DNA of 64,000 bases from Eutrophocola sp049446715 (GTDB lineage: Bacteria > Pseudomonadota > Gammaproteobacteria > Pseudomonadales > Pseudohongiellaceae): positions 1 through 64,000 of the forward strand of contig JBMTQX010000007.1 in the NCBI GenBank assembly GCA_049446715.1. Reading direction: 5' to 3'. Position numbers and translations under genes: made by a program. How positions within the stretch are numbered: position 1 is the first letter of the stretch; each line of letters starts with the position of its first letter. The notes below the pieces were generated by a model. The model saw only the letters and a list, made by a program, of their open reading frames with translations. It was not told the origin of the DNA and did not search any database. Below, piece by piece: positions 54,158 to 62,907 of the stretch.

Positions 54158-54751
54158 ATGCTGTATTCCCTCCTGCTTGCCGGAGGCCGGTCCGCCCGCA
54201 TGGGGCGTGACAAATCATCCCTGGAACATGACGGTAAAACCCGCCTTGAGCATGCCTTGAGCCTGCTGCAGGACACGGGTGCCGACCATATTCTGCTCAG
54301 TGGCAATGTGCCAGGCCTTGACAGCCTGCCAGACCGCATTCCCGATTGTGGCCCGCTGGGTGGCCTGCATGCCGCCTTGCATCATATCGACGAACAGGGC
54401 GCTCTCGACAAGTCTCTGCTGCTGATTATTCCGATAGACATGCCGCGCCTGGATTCCGCTACGCTGCTGCGGCTGGATCAGGCAATCGGCAGTGCCTCTA
54501 GCTGTCGTTATGACGGCGAGGTCTTTCCGTGCGTGTTCAAGGCCAGTCATGCCCTGATGACCCACCTGGATAATTTGCTGGCCGAAAGCACCACCCTGGG
54601 CGGCAAGCGCTCCATGAAAGCGCTGCTGGCCCTGGGCGAGAGCCGGGCATTGCCCCGCGACGGTTTACCGGACGGTGTGTTTGATAATCTCAATACCCCG
54701 GAAGACTGGCAGGCTTTTCTGGCCACTCGGCGCGACCCGCGCCGGGAGTAA
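54158..54751 (+). CDS. mobA: Molybdenum cofactor guanylyltransferase
   Basis: A 197-residue nucleotidyltransferase with the N-terminal signature LLAGGRSARMGRDKSSL and DCGPLGGLHAAL further on. MobA adds GMP to molybdopterin to make the bis-MGD cofactor used by formate dehydrogenases. The next gene, convergent, encodes exactly such an enzyme, which explains the pairing. It starts six bases after the MscS stop. Confidence 0.9.
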   Translation: MLYSLLLAGGRSARMGRDKSSLEHDGKTRLEHALSLLQDTGADHILLSGNVPGLDSLPDRIPDCGPLGGLHAALHHIDEQGALDKSLLLIIPIDMPRLDSATLLRLDQAIGSASSCRYDGEVFPCVFKASHALMTHLDNLLAESTTLGGKRSMKALLALGESRALPRDGLPDGVFDNLNTPEDWQAFLATRRDPRRE

Positions 54752-54792
54752 AGCCTCTGCTGCATCGAGCAAATCCCAACCTCAATCAATTC

Positions 54793-54885
54793 GCAGGTCG
54801 GCCTAGGCGCATCGTGCCTTTTGCTGACATGGTTCAGATCCGTTCAGGTACTGGCAAATGGACCTTCTGTCCTGTGCCGACCTAC
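54793..54885. repeat. Inverted pair of REP-like elements (REPIN)
   Basis: GCAGGTCGGCCTAGGC with CCTTTTGC (54793-54824) faces the inverted copy GCAAATGGACC with GTGCCGACCTAC (54854-54885). Related in sequence to the element at 53249. Confidence 0.6.
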
Positions 54886-54949
54886 TTCCTTTAGCCTTGC
54901 AGAGAGGCTTGGGCCCCCAATAAATGGGGCACAGACACAAGTTCGAGGC

Positions 54950-54981
54950 ACAAAAAAGCCGGTCAATTGACCGGCTTTTTC
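54950..54981. terminator. Bidirectional terminator
   Basis: AAAAAAGCCGGTCAATTGACCGGCTTTTT is a perfect palindrome between the convergent mobA and fdsA genes. Confidence 0.9.
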
Positions 54982-55002
54982 ATACACACTGTTCTCAGCG
55001 GA

Positions 55003-57843
55003 TCAGTGGGCCACTTCCTCTTCTAGCTTGCGGCGTTCCTCGTTATACGCGAGGTACTGCTTCTGCCACTCGGACATGGAGTCGGTGATTTCCACCTGCA
55101 CCGCTGTCACTTTGTACTCGGGACAGTTGGTGGCCCAGTCACTGAACTCGGTGGTCACCACATTCGCGCCGGAGATCGGGTTGTGGAACGTGGTGTAGAC
55201 CACGCCCGGCTGCATGCGGTCGGAGACTTTGGCATGCATGGTGGTTTCACCCTTGCGGCTGGCGATCCGGATCAGATCGCCATCCTTGATGTTGCGGTCG
55301 GCTGCATCTTCGGGGTGGATTTCCAGGATGTCTTCCGGGAACCACTTGTTGTTTTCGGTACGGCGGGTCTGGGCGCCAACGTTGTACTGGCTCAGGATGC
55401 GGCCGGTTGTTAGGATCAGCGGGAACTTCTTCGTCACTTTTTCTTCTGTCGGGATGAACTCGGTGACCACGAAATTGCCCTTGCCGCGGACAAAGCCATC
55501 GATATGCATGATGGGTGTGCCATTGGGTGCGGCATCGTTGACCGGCCATTGCATGCTGCCTTCATTATCCAGGCGTTCAAAGCTCACACCGGCGAAGGTC
55601 GGGGTAAGGGCGGCGATCTCATCCATGATTTCCGAGGCATCGTTGTACTGCATCGGATAACCCATAGCGTTGGCCAGGTCCATGGTGATTTCCCATTCAT
55701 GCTTGCCCTGTTTCGGCGCCATGACCGGACGCACACGGCCGAGACGGCGTTCCGCGTTGGTGAAGGTGCCGTCTTTTTCCAGGAATGATGTGCCGGGCAG
55801 GAAGACATGGGCAAACTTGGCGGTTTCGTTCAGGAACAGGTCCTGCACCACCAGACATTCCAGGTTTTCCAGGGCCGCTTCCACGTGGTGAGTGTTCGGG
55901 TCGGACTGGGCGATATCTTCACCCTGGACGTACATGCCCTTGTACTCGCCACGAATGGCGGCATCGAACATGTTCGGGATACGGAAACCCGGTTCCGGAT
56001 CCTGTTCAACACCCCAGGCCTGGGAGAATAGGCTGCGAACGGTGTCGTCACTGACGTGACGGTAGCCGGGGAATTCATGCGGGAAGGAGCCCATGTCACA
56101 GGAGCCCTGGACATTGTTCTGGCCGCGCAGCGGGTTCACACCGACGCCGTCCTTGCCGACGTTGCCGGTCAGCATGGCCAGGTTGGCCATACCCATGACC
56201 ATGGTGGAGCCCTGGGAGTGTTCTGTCACACCCAGGCCGTAGTAGATGGCAGCGCGCGGCGCTTTCGCATACATGCGGGCAGCCTGGCGCACTTTTTCCG
56301 GGTCACCGCCGAGCCAGTCGGCATTGGCTTCTGGTGAGTTCTTTTCGTCCCTGATGAATTCCAGCCAGCTGTTAAAGGCTTCTTCATCGCAACGCTCTTT
56401 CACGAAATCCCAGTCGGCCAGGTCTTCAGTGACGATGGTATGGGCAAAGGCGTTGATCAGCGCCACATTACCACCCGGAGTCAGGGGCACGTGTACTTCG
56501 GCCTTGATGTGCGGGGATTCGACCAGGTCGATCTTGCGCGGATCACACACAATAAGGTCGGCACCATCGCGCAGGCGTTTCTTCATGCGGGAAGCAAACA
56601 CCGGGTGGGCGTCGGTCGGGTTGGCACCAATCAGCAGTACCAGGTCCGTGTGCTCGACAGAACGGAAGTCCTGGGTACCGGCAGAGGTGCCGAATGTTTC
56701 CTTCAAACCGTAACCGGTCGGGGAGTGGCAGACGCGGGCACAGGTGTCAGTGTTGTTGTTTCGGAAAGCGGCGCGAATCATTTTCTGCACGACCCAGACT
56801 TCCTCGTTGGTACAACGAGAAGAGGTGATGCCGCCGATGGATTTACGGCCGTATTTTTCCTGCAGGCCCTTGAACTTGTCCGCGGCATACTGGATCGCTT
56901 CTTCCCAGCTCACTTCCTTCCAGGGGTCTGTGGTCTTTTCGCGGATCATGGGATTCATGATGCGATCTTTATGGGTGGCATACCCCCAGGCAAAGCGGCC
57001 CTTGACGCAGGAGTGGCCGTCGTTGGCTTTGCCGGACTTGGCCGGCACCATGCGCACGACCTCGTCGCCTTTCATTTCGGCACGGAAAGTACAGCCTACA
57101 CCGCAGTAGGCGCAGGTGGTTTCCACGCTGTGTTCCGGCGTGCCGATTTCCACCACGGATTTTTCCATCAGGGTGGCGGTCGGACAGGCCTGTACACAGG
57201 CGCCGCAGGATACGCATTCGGAATTCATGAAGTTTTCCCCGACACCGGCGCTGACCTTGGAACGGAAACCGTTGCCTTCAATGGTCAGGGCGAAGGTGCC
57301 CTGGACTTCTTCACAGGCACGGACGCAGCGTGAGCAAACGATGCACTTGCTGGATTCAAACTGGAAATAGGGGTTGGAGGTGTCGGTCGGGGCATCGAGG
57401 TGATTGGCGCCGTCATAACCATAACGCACTTCGCGCAGGCCGACAGCACCCGCCATGTCCTGCAGTTCGCAATCGCCGTTGGCGGAGCAGGTCAGGCAGT
57501 CCAGCGGATGGTCGGAGATGTAAAGCTCCATCACGCCCTTGCGGAGCTTGTTCAGTTTGGCGTTTTCAGTGTGCACCACCATGCCGGCTTCCACGGGGGT
57601 GGTACAGGAGGCCGGGGTACCGCGACGGCCTTCGATTTCCACGACGCAGAGGCGACACGAGCCAAACGGTTCTAGGGAGTCGGTGGCGCACAACTTGGGA
57701 ATTGTGGTGCCGAGCATCTGCGCGGCGCGCATGACGCTGGTGCCTTTCGGTGCAGTTACCTGCTGGCCGTCGATGGTCAGGGTGACTTCTTCAGTCTCGG
57801 TGACTGCCGGGGTGCCATAGTCAATTTCTTTGTTCAGGCTCAT
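55003..57843 (-). CDS. fdsA: NAD-dependent formate dehydrogenase, catalytic alpha subunit
   Basis: A 946-residue molybdopterin enzyme. The N-terminus has a 2Fe-2S domain (C52, C63, C66, C80), then a NuoG-like His/Cys segment, two 4Fe-4S clusters (C167/C170/C173/C177 and C210/C213/C216/C220), and the catalytic part with a further 4Fe-4S (C244/C247/C251/C279). The active-site residue is C372, followed by H373 (VCHSP); so it is the Cys form, not the selenocysteine form. With the B and G subunits it oxidises formate to CO2 and reduces NAD+ in the cytosol. Typical length for FdsA. Confidence 0.92.
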   Translation of the reverse strand: MSLNKEIDYGTPAVTETEEVTLTIDGQQVTAPKGTSVMRAAQMLGTTIPKLCATDSLEPFGSCRLCVVEIEGRRGTPASCTTPVEAGMVVHTENAKLNKLRKGVMELYISDHPLDCLTCSANGDCELQDMAGAVGLREVRYGYDGANHLDAPTDTSNPYFQFESSKCIVCSRCVRACEEVQGTFALTIEGNGFRSKVSAGVGENFMNSECVSCGACVQACPTATLMEKSVVEIGTPEHSVETTCAYCGVGCTFRAEMKGDEVVRMVPAKSGKANDGHSCVKGRFAWGYATHKDRIMNPMIREKTTDPWKEVSWEEAIQYAADKFKGLQEKYGRKSIGGITSSRCTNEEVWVVQKMIRAAFRNNNTDTCARVCHSPTGYGLKETFGTSAGTQDFRSVEHTDLVLLIGANPTDAHPVFASRMKKRLRDGADLIVCDPRKIDLVESPHIKAEVHVPLTPGGNVALINAFAHTIVTEDLADWDFVKERCDEEAFNSWLEFIRDEKNSPEANADWLGGDPEKVRQAARMYAKAPRAAIYYGLGVTEHSQGSTMVMGMANLAMLTGNVGKDGVGVNPLRGQNNVQGSCDMGSFPHEFPGYRHVSDDTVRSLFSQAWGVEQDPEPGFRIPNMFDAAIRGEYKGMYVQGEDIAQSDPNTHHVEAALENLECLVVQDLFLNETAKFAHVFLPGTSFLEKDGTFTNAERRLGRVRPVMAPKQGKHEWEITMDLANAMGYPMQYNDASEIMDEIAALTPTFAGVSFERLDNEGSMQWPVNDAAPNGTPIMHIDGFVRGKGNFVVTEFIPTEEKVTKKFPLILTTGRILSQYNVGAQTRRTENNKWFPEDILEIHPEDAADRNIKDGDLIRIASRKGETTMHAKVSDRMQPGVVYTTFHNPISGANVVTTEFSDWATNCPEYKVTAVQVEITDSMSEWQKQYLAYNEERRKLEEEVAH

Positions 57844-57962
57844 TGTGTTTCACCTTTGTTTAAACGCGCTTTGGCGTGTGTACAGTCTGTCACTTCCGGG
57901 GAAGTGTTAGCGCAATCCATGCTGCCTTGGTGCTATTGTTTATTGCTGCAATCAGGGTGCTT

Positions 57963-59507
57963 TCAGAATCCTTTCTCGAAATCCGCGGCAAAATGTTTTA
58001 CGGCGCTCATGACCGGAATCGGGGTCAGGCCACCCATGGCGCAGAGTGATGCCGATTCCATGGTGTCGCACAAATCCTTCAGGACTATGTGCTCAGCCTG
58101 GCGCGTGTCGGCATCCTTGGCGCTGACGATACGGTCGATTACCTCCATGCCGCGAACGGAACCGATGCGGCAGGGGGTGCACTTGCCGCAGGACTCCACG
58201 GAACAGAATTCCATGGAGAGGCGGGCTTGCTTGGCCATGTTGACGGAGTCATCAAATACTACCACTCCGCCATGACCCAGCATACCGCCGGCCTTGGCGA
58301 ACTCCTCGTAGTCGAGCGGCGTTTCCAGCAGGGCATTCGGGAAGTAGGCACCCAGCGGGCCACCTACCTGGACAGCGCGTACCGGCTTACCGGTAAAGGT
58401 GCCGCCACCGAAATCCTCGATCAGCTGGCGCAGGGTCAAGCCGAAGGCCTTCTCTACCAGACCGCCATTCTTGATATTTCCTCCCAGCTGGAAGGGCATG
58501 GTGCCCAGGGAGCGACCCTGGCCATATTCCGCGTAGTGCTTGCCACCTTTTTCCAGGATGACCGGGATGGAGGCCAGGGAAATGACGTTGTTGACCACGG
58601 TGGGCTTGCCAAACAGGCCTTCAATGGCTGGCAGCGGCGGCTTGAAGCGGATCTGGCCACGTTTGCCTTCCAGCGATTCGAGCAGGGAGGTTTCTTCCCC
58701 GCAGATATAGGCGCCGGCACCCATGAACACTTCCAGGCGGAAGGACTTGCCGGAACCCTGGATATCGTCGCCCAGGTAGCCGGCGGCCTCGGCATGGGCG
58801 ATGGCCTCGTTGAGAATCTTCTCGGTCAGCGGGTATTCGGAGCGCAGGTAGATATAGCCTTCGGTGGCGCCGACGGCGAGACCGGCGATGGTCATGCCTT
58901 CCACCAGGGACAGGGGGTCGCCTTCCATGATCATGCGATCGGAGAAGGTGCCGGAGTCACCTTCGTCAGCGTTACAAACGATGTATTTCTGGTCGGCCTG
59001 ACAGTCTGCCACTGTGCGCCACTTGATGGCGGTCGGGAACGCCGCGCCGCCACGGCCGCGCAGTCCTGAATCCTTCACTTCCTCGATGATGCCATCAGCA
59101 TCTTTTGCCAGCGCGTTTTTCAGGCCGACATACCCGCCCAGGCTTTCGTAGGCAGTTACGCTGGTGGCTTCGATGATGCCGCAGCGGGCAAAGGTCAGGC
59201 GTTCCTGGTTGGCAAACCAGGGCAGGGCCGCAACATCGCCGAGTTTTTTCGCATGGTCGCCGCCAGCGAGAAAGTCGGCATCAAACAGGTCGGGCACATC
59301 TTCCAGGGCCACCGGGCCATAGCCAATGCGGCCGTTGTCGGTTTCCACTTCGATCAGCGGCTCCAGGAAACAGGCGCCGCGTGAGCCGTTGCGCACGATT
59401 TCAATGGCCTGGTTGCGGTACTGGGCTTCGGTACTGATGGCCTTGACCAGAAGTTCGGCGCCGAGGGAATCGGCCGTGGTTTCGCGGGGAATGTAAAGCT
59501 TGACCAT
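57963..59507 (-). CDS. fdsB: Formate dehydrogenase beta subunit (NuoF-like, FMN and 4Fe-4S)
   Basis: A 514-residue NuoF-type protein. A short thioredoxin-like N-terminal part (about 1-120) is followed by the FMN site GRGGAAFPTAIKW, the NAD part, and the 4Fe-4S motif CGKCTPCRIG at the C-terminal end. It takes electrons from FdsA via the iron-sulfur chain and reduces NAD+. It overlaps the stop of the gamma gene by one base (TAATG) and precedes the alpha gene by 119 bases, as in other fds operons. Confidence 0.92.
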   Translation of the reverse strand: MVKLYIPRETTADSLGAELLVKAISTEAQYRNQAIEIVRNGSRGACFLEPLIEVETDNGRIGYGPVALEDVPDLFDADFLAGGDHAKKLGDVAALPWFANQERLTFARCGIIEATSVTAYESLGGYVGLKNALAKDADGIIEEVKDSGLRGRGGAAFPTAIKWRTVADCQADQKYIVCNADEGDSGTFSDRMIMEGDPLSLVEGMTIAGLAVGATEGYIYLRSEYPLTEKILNEAIAHAEAAGYLGDDIQGSGKSFRLEVFMGAGAYICGEETSLLESLEGKRGQIRFKPPLPAIEGLFGKPTVVNNVISLASIPVILEKGGKHYAEYGQGRSLGTMPFQLGGNIKNGGLVEKAFGLTLRQLIEDFGGGTFTGKPVRAVQVGGPLGAYFPNALLETPLDYEEFAKAGGMLGHGGVVVFDDSVNMAKQARLSMEFCSVESCGKCTPCRIGSVRGMEVIDRIVSAKDADTRQAEHIVLKDLCDTMESASLCAMGGLTPIPVMSAVKHFAADFEKGF

Positions 59508-60007
59508 TACACGGCCTCCTTGGCGAGCGTTTCAGCCAGGGCCTTGAAGCCGGCAATACTGACGCGGCCGTAGGTCTGGGTGTCGATCATGATGTTCGGG
59601 GAACAGGCGCAATTGCCCAGGCAGTAGACCGGTTCCAGGGTGAAATCGCCGCTGGCGGTGGTTTCATGGAAGTCCACACCGAGGAAATCCTTGATCTCCC
59701 GGGTCAGTTTTTCCGAGCCCATGGCCTGGCAGGCTTCCGCCTGGCACACCTTCACGGTGTATTTGCCCGGCTTGCTGCGTTTGAAGTCATGGTAAAAGCT
59801 GGCAATACCGTGGACTTCGGCACGTGACAGGTTGAATGTCTTGCCAAGCATGGGCATGGCGCTGTCATCAATGTAGCCGAAGATTTCCTGGATTCGATGG
59901 AGGGCGATCATGACGCCGCCGGTACGGTCTTTCAGGTCCTGGACGGCTTCACGGGCCTTCTCGAGATCCCAGTCCTGCATGGCGTGTGGTCCTGCTAACT
60001 GCTGCAT
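59507..60007 (-). CDS. fdsG: Formate dehydrogenase gamma subunit (NuoE-like, 2Fe-2S)
   Basis: A 166-residue thioredoxin-like 2Fe-2S protein. The cluster ligands are in CQAEACQAMG and CLGNCACSPN. It bridges electrons between the FMN of FdsB and the rest of the complex. ATG 60007 has GGAAC eight bases ahead; ATG 59980 is a later alternative. First gene of the operon; no fdsC or fdsD was found downstream, though a chaperone such as FdhD is normally needed and must be elsewhere. Confidence 0.9.
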   Translation of the reverse strand: MQQLAGPHAMQDWDLEKAREAVQDLKDRTGGVMIALHRIQEIFGYIDDSAMPMLGKTFNLSRAEVHGIASFYHDFKRSKPGKYTVKVCQAEACQAMGSEKLTREIKDFLGVDFHETTASGDFTLEPVYCLGNCACSPNIMIDTQTYGRVSIAGFKALAETLAKEAV

Positions 60008-60456
60008 GTATTGAGTTCCTACATGAATGTCTATCAGCTTGCGCTGCTGAAGCGGCAGAACGGTGGTGCTGAAGGCGCCCGGGCTGGCGTTGGGATTTGC
60101 CAGACTTTTCAGGTTCTTACCGCATGAAAGTCGGTCGAATTTGGAGCGCGAATTCTAGCACGGCAGGCCTCTCGCCAGCAATTTTCGAAATGCGAAAATT
60201 ATTTCGTATTTAGGGCGGTGCGGCTTTCACGACAGGAAGCACAAAAAATAAGATAAATATATATAAAACAATAAGATATATAAAATTATAAAAGTGATAT
60301 GTAGGTTTAAGAGGGTTTCAGTTATTGCTTCTCAGGGGCTTTGCAGACAAGAAATCAGGCTGAAAAGGAATCACGGGGATGCTTGTTATAGATTGCACGA
60401 CAAAGCGCGTCATGGGGCTACGACTCAACGGGTAGGAAACACGCATTAAACAGGCA
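60008..60456. promoter_or_regulatory. AT-rich regulatory region of the formate dehydrogenase operon
   Basis: A 450-base gap without a gene. Near 60181-60199 a palindrome ATTTTCG-AAATG-CGAAAAT could be an operator; LysR-type FdsR regulators bind ahead of fds operons elsewhere, but no such gene is here. From about 60240 to 60300 the sequence is almost only A and T, with many TATA steps, far below the GC content of the neighbourhood. Confidence 0.45.
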
Positions 60457-60487
60457 TAAAAAAAGCCGGCACTAGGCCGGCTTTTCA
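60456..60487 (-). terminator. Rho-independent terminator of the SnoaL-like gene
   Basis: On the minus strand AAAAGCCGGC-CTAGT-GCCGGCTTTTTTT follows the stop at 60500. Confidence 0.88.
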
Positions 60488-60499
60488 GGATCGGGCAGA

Positions 60500-60997
60500 T
60501 TACTGCGGCGTGATCATGGCCGGGTCCCAGTGCTCGTCGGCCTTACCGTCAACGAAGCGCCAGGTGTCAAACCATGAGGTGCTGTAGGTTTCGCCGGGCT
60601 TGTTGGGATTATCATAGGTGCGTGGCCACAGGACGGTCACGTAATCGTCTTCAGCCATCACGGCAACGATTTCGGTGGTCAGCTCATCACAGTTATCCAC
60701 GCGTGGACGCTTCATGACCTGGGTAAAGTAGAAGATGACGCCTTCCAGACCGGACTGGGCGTTCGGGTTATGCTGGATATAGGCATCTGTCAGCCATTCG
60801 CCGGCACGATCCCACTGGTTGCATTGCAGCAGCTCACGCATGATGTGCAGGGTGGCCTGCTTGTTCCGGTGCAGCACGGGATCATCGTCCACGAACAGGG
60901 ATTGCGGGTCGTCGACACCAACTACGGGTTCTTGGGCGAGCAGTGGAAAGCTGAGTATTACCAGCAGCGTGGCAAAAATGCGGGTCAGGATTTTCAT
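60500..60997 (-). CDS. Secreted SnoaL/NTF2-like protein
   Basis: A 165-residue protein with a signal peptide (cleavage after PLLAQ, residue 22). The mature part has the SnoaL-like cone fold: a long helix with HIMRELLQCNQWDRAGEWLT, then DAYIQHNPNAQSGLEGVIFY, typical of polyketide-cyclase-like proteins and of the predicted SnoaL group. Substrate unknown. It is the second NTF2-type secreted protein in the window (the first is at 2866), but the two are not close in sequence. Confidence 0.75.
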   Translation of the reverse strand: MKILTRIFATLLVILSFPLLAQEPVVGVDDPQSLFVDDDPVLHRNKQATLHIMRELLQCNQWDRAGEWLTDAYIQHNPNAQSGLEGVIFYFTQVMKRPRVDNCDELTTEIVAVMAEDDYVTVLWPRTYDNPNKPGETYSTSWFDTWRFVDGKADEHWDPAMITPQ

Positions 60998-61188
60998 CTA
61001 ATCATTCCTCTTATTATGGCTGTTTCTTATGGCTGTTTCGTCTTTCATGACGGGTTCAAGCGGCTTCGGGATTCAGTGTGACTGGTGCATCCGGCTGTCG
61101 AGGTGTGTTGTTCTCGTTGGTCTCTCAGCTCGACAGCGCTACCAGGGCGGCTATTGTAACCACAGTTTGACTGGCAAATGAACCTCGC

Positions 61189-62733
61189 TCAGTCAGCGCC
61201 ATCCAGGCCGAAGACGAGCAGGGCATTACCGGTGGCGCCATTCTTCACCCCGACATAACCCGAGGTCACCAGCAACAGGCCGTCTTCCACCACCTGGCCC
61301 ACTGCACCCAGCGAGCCCCCTGAGGCCGGCACACTATTGACAGTGTCAAATGAGCGGGCCGTATCGAACGACCAGAGTGTGGCCCCCGTTTCCGGATCGA
61401 GAATGCGCAGCATGCCGTCCCAGCTGCCGGACAGCAGCAGGTTATGGCTCAGTGTGACGGGTCCTTCCAGGCCGGGGTGCGCTGCCATATCGGCCAGCGG
61501 GGCAATGGTGCGTTGCCAGGCGATGGCACCGTCACGGTGTCTGACCGCGGCAATCGTGTTATCGCCCAGTCCCCAGTAACTGTGCTGGGCATCAGCAGCA
61601 CCGCCCCAGACAATTTTACCGCCGAATTCGGTGGTCACTGCCACCAGCGGTGTCTGCCACAGTACGTTGCCGTTTTCGCGGTCATAAGCGCGCACGATGC
61701 CGCTTTTCTGGCCGGCTATCAGTTGGTTCAGGAAATCGGTTTGCACCAGGATGGCGGGCGAGCCGTAGTCCTGGTCTGGTCCGCATTCCGGAAAGGCATT
61801 CGGTGTCATGCAGGCCACGGTCCAGATGTCGTCCGCCGTACCCTGGCTGATCCAGCGGATGTCACCATTCAACAGGTCCAGGGCAATCACCGCATCCGTG
61901 GCCGGGTCCGCCGGGGCGCTGTAGGCATCGCCGGTCGTGACATAGAGTTGACCCAGTTCTACATCCACGGTGGGTGCACTCCAGATGGCGGCGCCGGAGG
62001 GTCCAAAGCGGCCTGGGGCGGTCTCTGCCGGCGGAGTCTGAATCATCGGGGTTTTCCAGATCAGGCTGCCATCGCCCGCGGCTAGGGTGACCACGCTGCC
62101 CTGGAAAGTACAGCAGGGATAAACCGGCACCGCGCCCAGGCCTTCCTCGCTGGAGGAGACCGGAATGATGATGCGGTCGGCCTGAGCCTGACCGTCCAGG
62201 TGCACATACTGGGGCGCTCCGGTAATGATGGCGGCCTGGTGCTCATCGATCCTGCGCTTCCAGACAGCCTGTCCGTTGGAAGCATTGACGGCATAGACAC
62301 TGGCACCGCGATCACCGAAAAAGACCAGCCATTGGCCGCCAATCTCCTGAACCAGCGGCATGGTCCTGACGCCTTTTTCGGCCTCGAACACCCAGTCCTC
62401 GCAGCCCGTATCGCGGTCCAGGGCATACACCTTGCCATTTTCATCGCCAATAAAAATTCGGTTGCCGTGCAGGGCAGGGTTGCCGACCACGGAGCGCACA
62501 TCGCTGAAGCCATATGCCCATTTCAGGCTTAGACGTGACAGGGTGTCGCTATTGATAGGATTGCTGTGATCGTCATTGTTGCGGGTATTTGCCGTATTAG
62601 CCCCCCAGCCCTGCCAGGTGTCACGTGTTGCCGGGCTGAACCGGTTGTCCGGGGTACAGCTGGCGGCATGTGCCTGGGATAACAACAGCATTGAAAAAAC
62701 GAAGGTGGTCAAAAGAAAAAAGGGGCGTGGCAT
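61189..62733 (-). CDS. PQQ-type propeller enzyme without haem (polyvinyl-alcohol-dehydrogenase-like)
   Basis: A 514-residue periplasmic protein with a signal peptide (cleavage after AHAA, about residue 24) and an eight-bladed PQQ propeller (DTWQGWGANTANTRNNDD, ALDRDTGCEDWVFEAEKGVR, AVNASNGQAVWKRRIDE, YDRENGNVLWQTPLVA). It recalls cytochrome-type polyvinyl alcohol dehydrogenases, which normally have an N-terminal haem domain; none is seen here. A vicinal Cys pair, PCCTFQG, is present. ATG 62733 starts the signal peptide; the longer frame to 62877 runs through the terminator of the neighbouring gene. Confidence 0.75.
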   Translation of the reverse strand: MPRPFFLLTTFVFSMLLLSQAHAASCTPDNRFSPATRDTWQGWGANTANTRNNDDHSNPINSDTLSRLSLKWAYGFSDVRSVVGNPALHGNRIFIGDENGKVYALDRDTGCEDWVFEAEKGVRTMPLVQEIGGQWLVFFGDRGASVYAVNASNGQAVWKRRIDEHQAAIITGAPQYVHLDGQAQADRIIIPVSSSEEGLGAVPVYPCCTFQGSVVTLAAGDGSLIWKTPMIQTPPAETAPGRFGPSGAAIWSAPTVDVELGQLYVTTGDAYSAPADPATDAVIALDLLNGDIRWISQGTADDIWTVACMTPNAFPECGPDQDYGSPAILVQTDFLNQLIAGQKSGIVRAYDRENGNVLWQTPLVAVTTEFGGKIVWGGAADAQHSYWGLGDNTIAAVRHRDGAIAWQRTIAPLADMAAHPGLEGPVTLSHNLLLSGSWDGMLRILDPETGATLWSFDTARSFDTVNSVPASGGSLGAVGQVVEDGLLLVTSGYVGVKNGATGNALLVFGLDGAD

Positions 62734-62856
62734 GCTGGAAAACCTGGATACGGATTGCCACGGAATTGTAGAGCAGGGGGTCCGAGGTGGCAAAAATAGC
62801 GCTTGAGCCTGCATGGTCTGACACACCGCCGCAGGCCGGTGCGATGCTGGCAGGCA

Positions 62857-62889
62857 AAAAAAAGCCCCGGGCAGCAAGCTGACCGGGGC
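62857..62889 (-). terminator. Rho-independent terminator of the TonB receptor
   Basis: On the minus strand GCCCCGG-TCAGCTTGCTGC-CCGGGGC is followed by eight T residues, 20 bases after the stop at 62908. Confidence 0.85.
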
Positions 62890-62907
62890 ACAAGTACTAC
62901 GTTGAAC

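Noticed and set aside
56720..56740. Possible selenocysteine site in formate dehydrogenase
   Set aside because: The active-site residue is encoded as Cys372 with no in-frame TGA, so no selenocysteine is needed.
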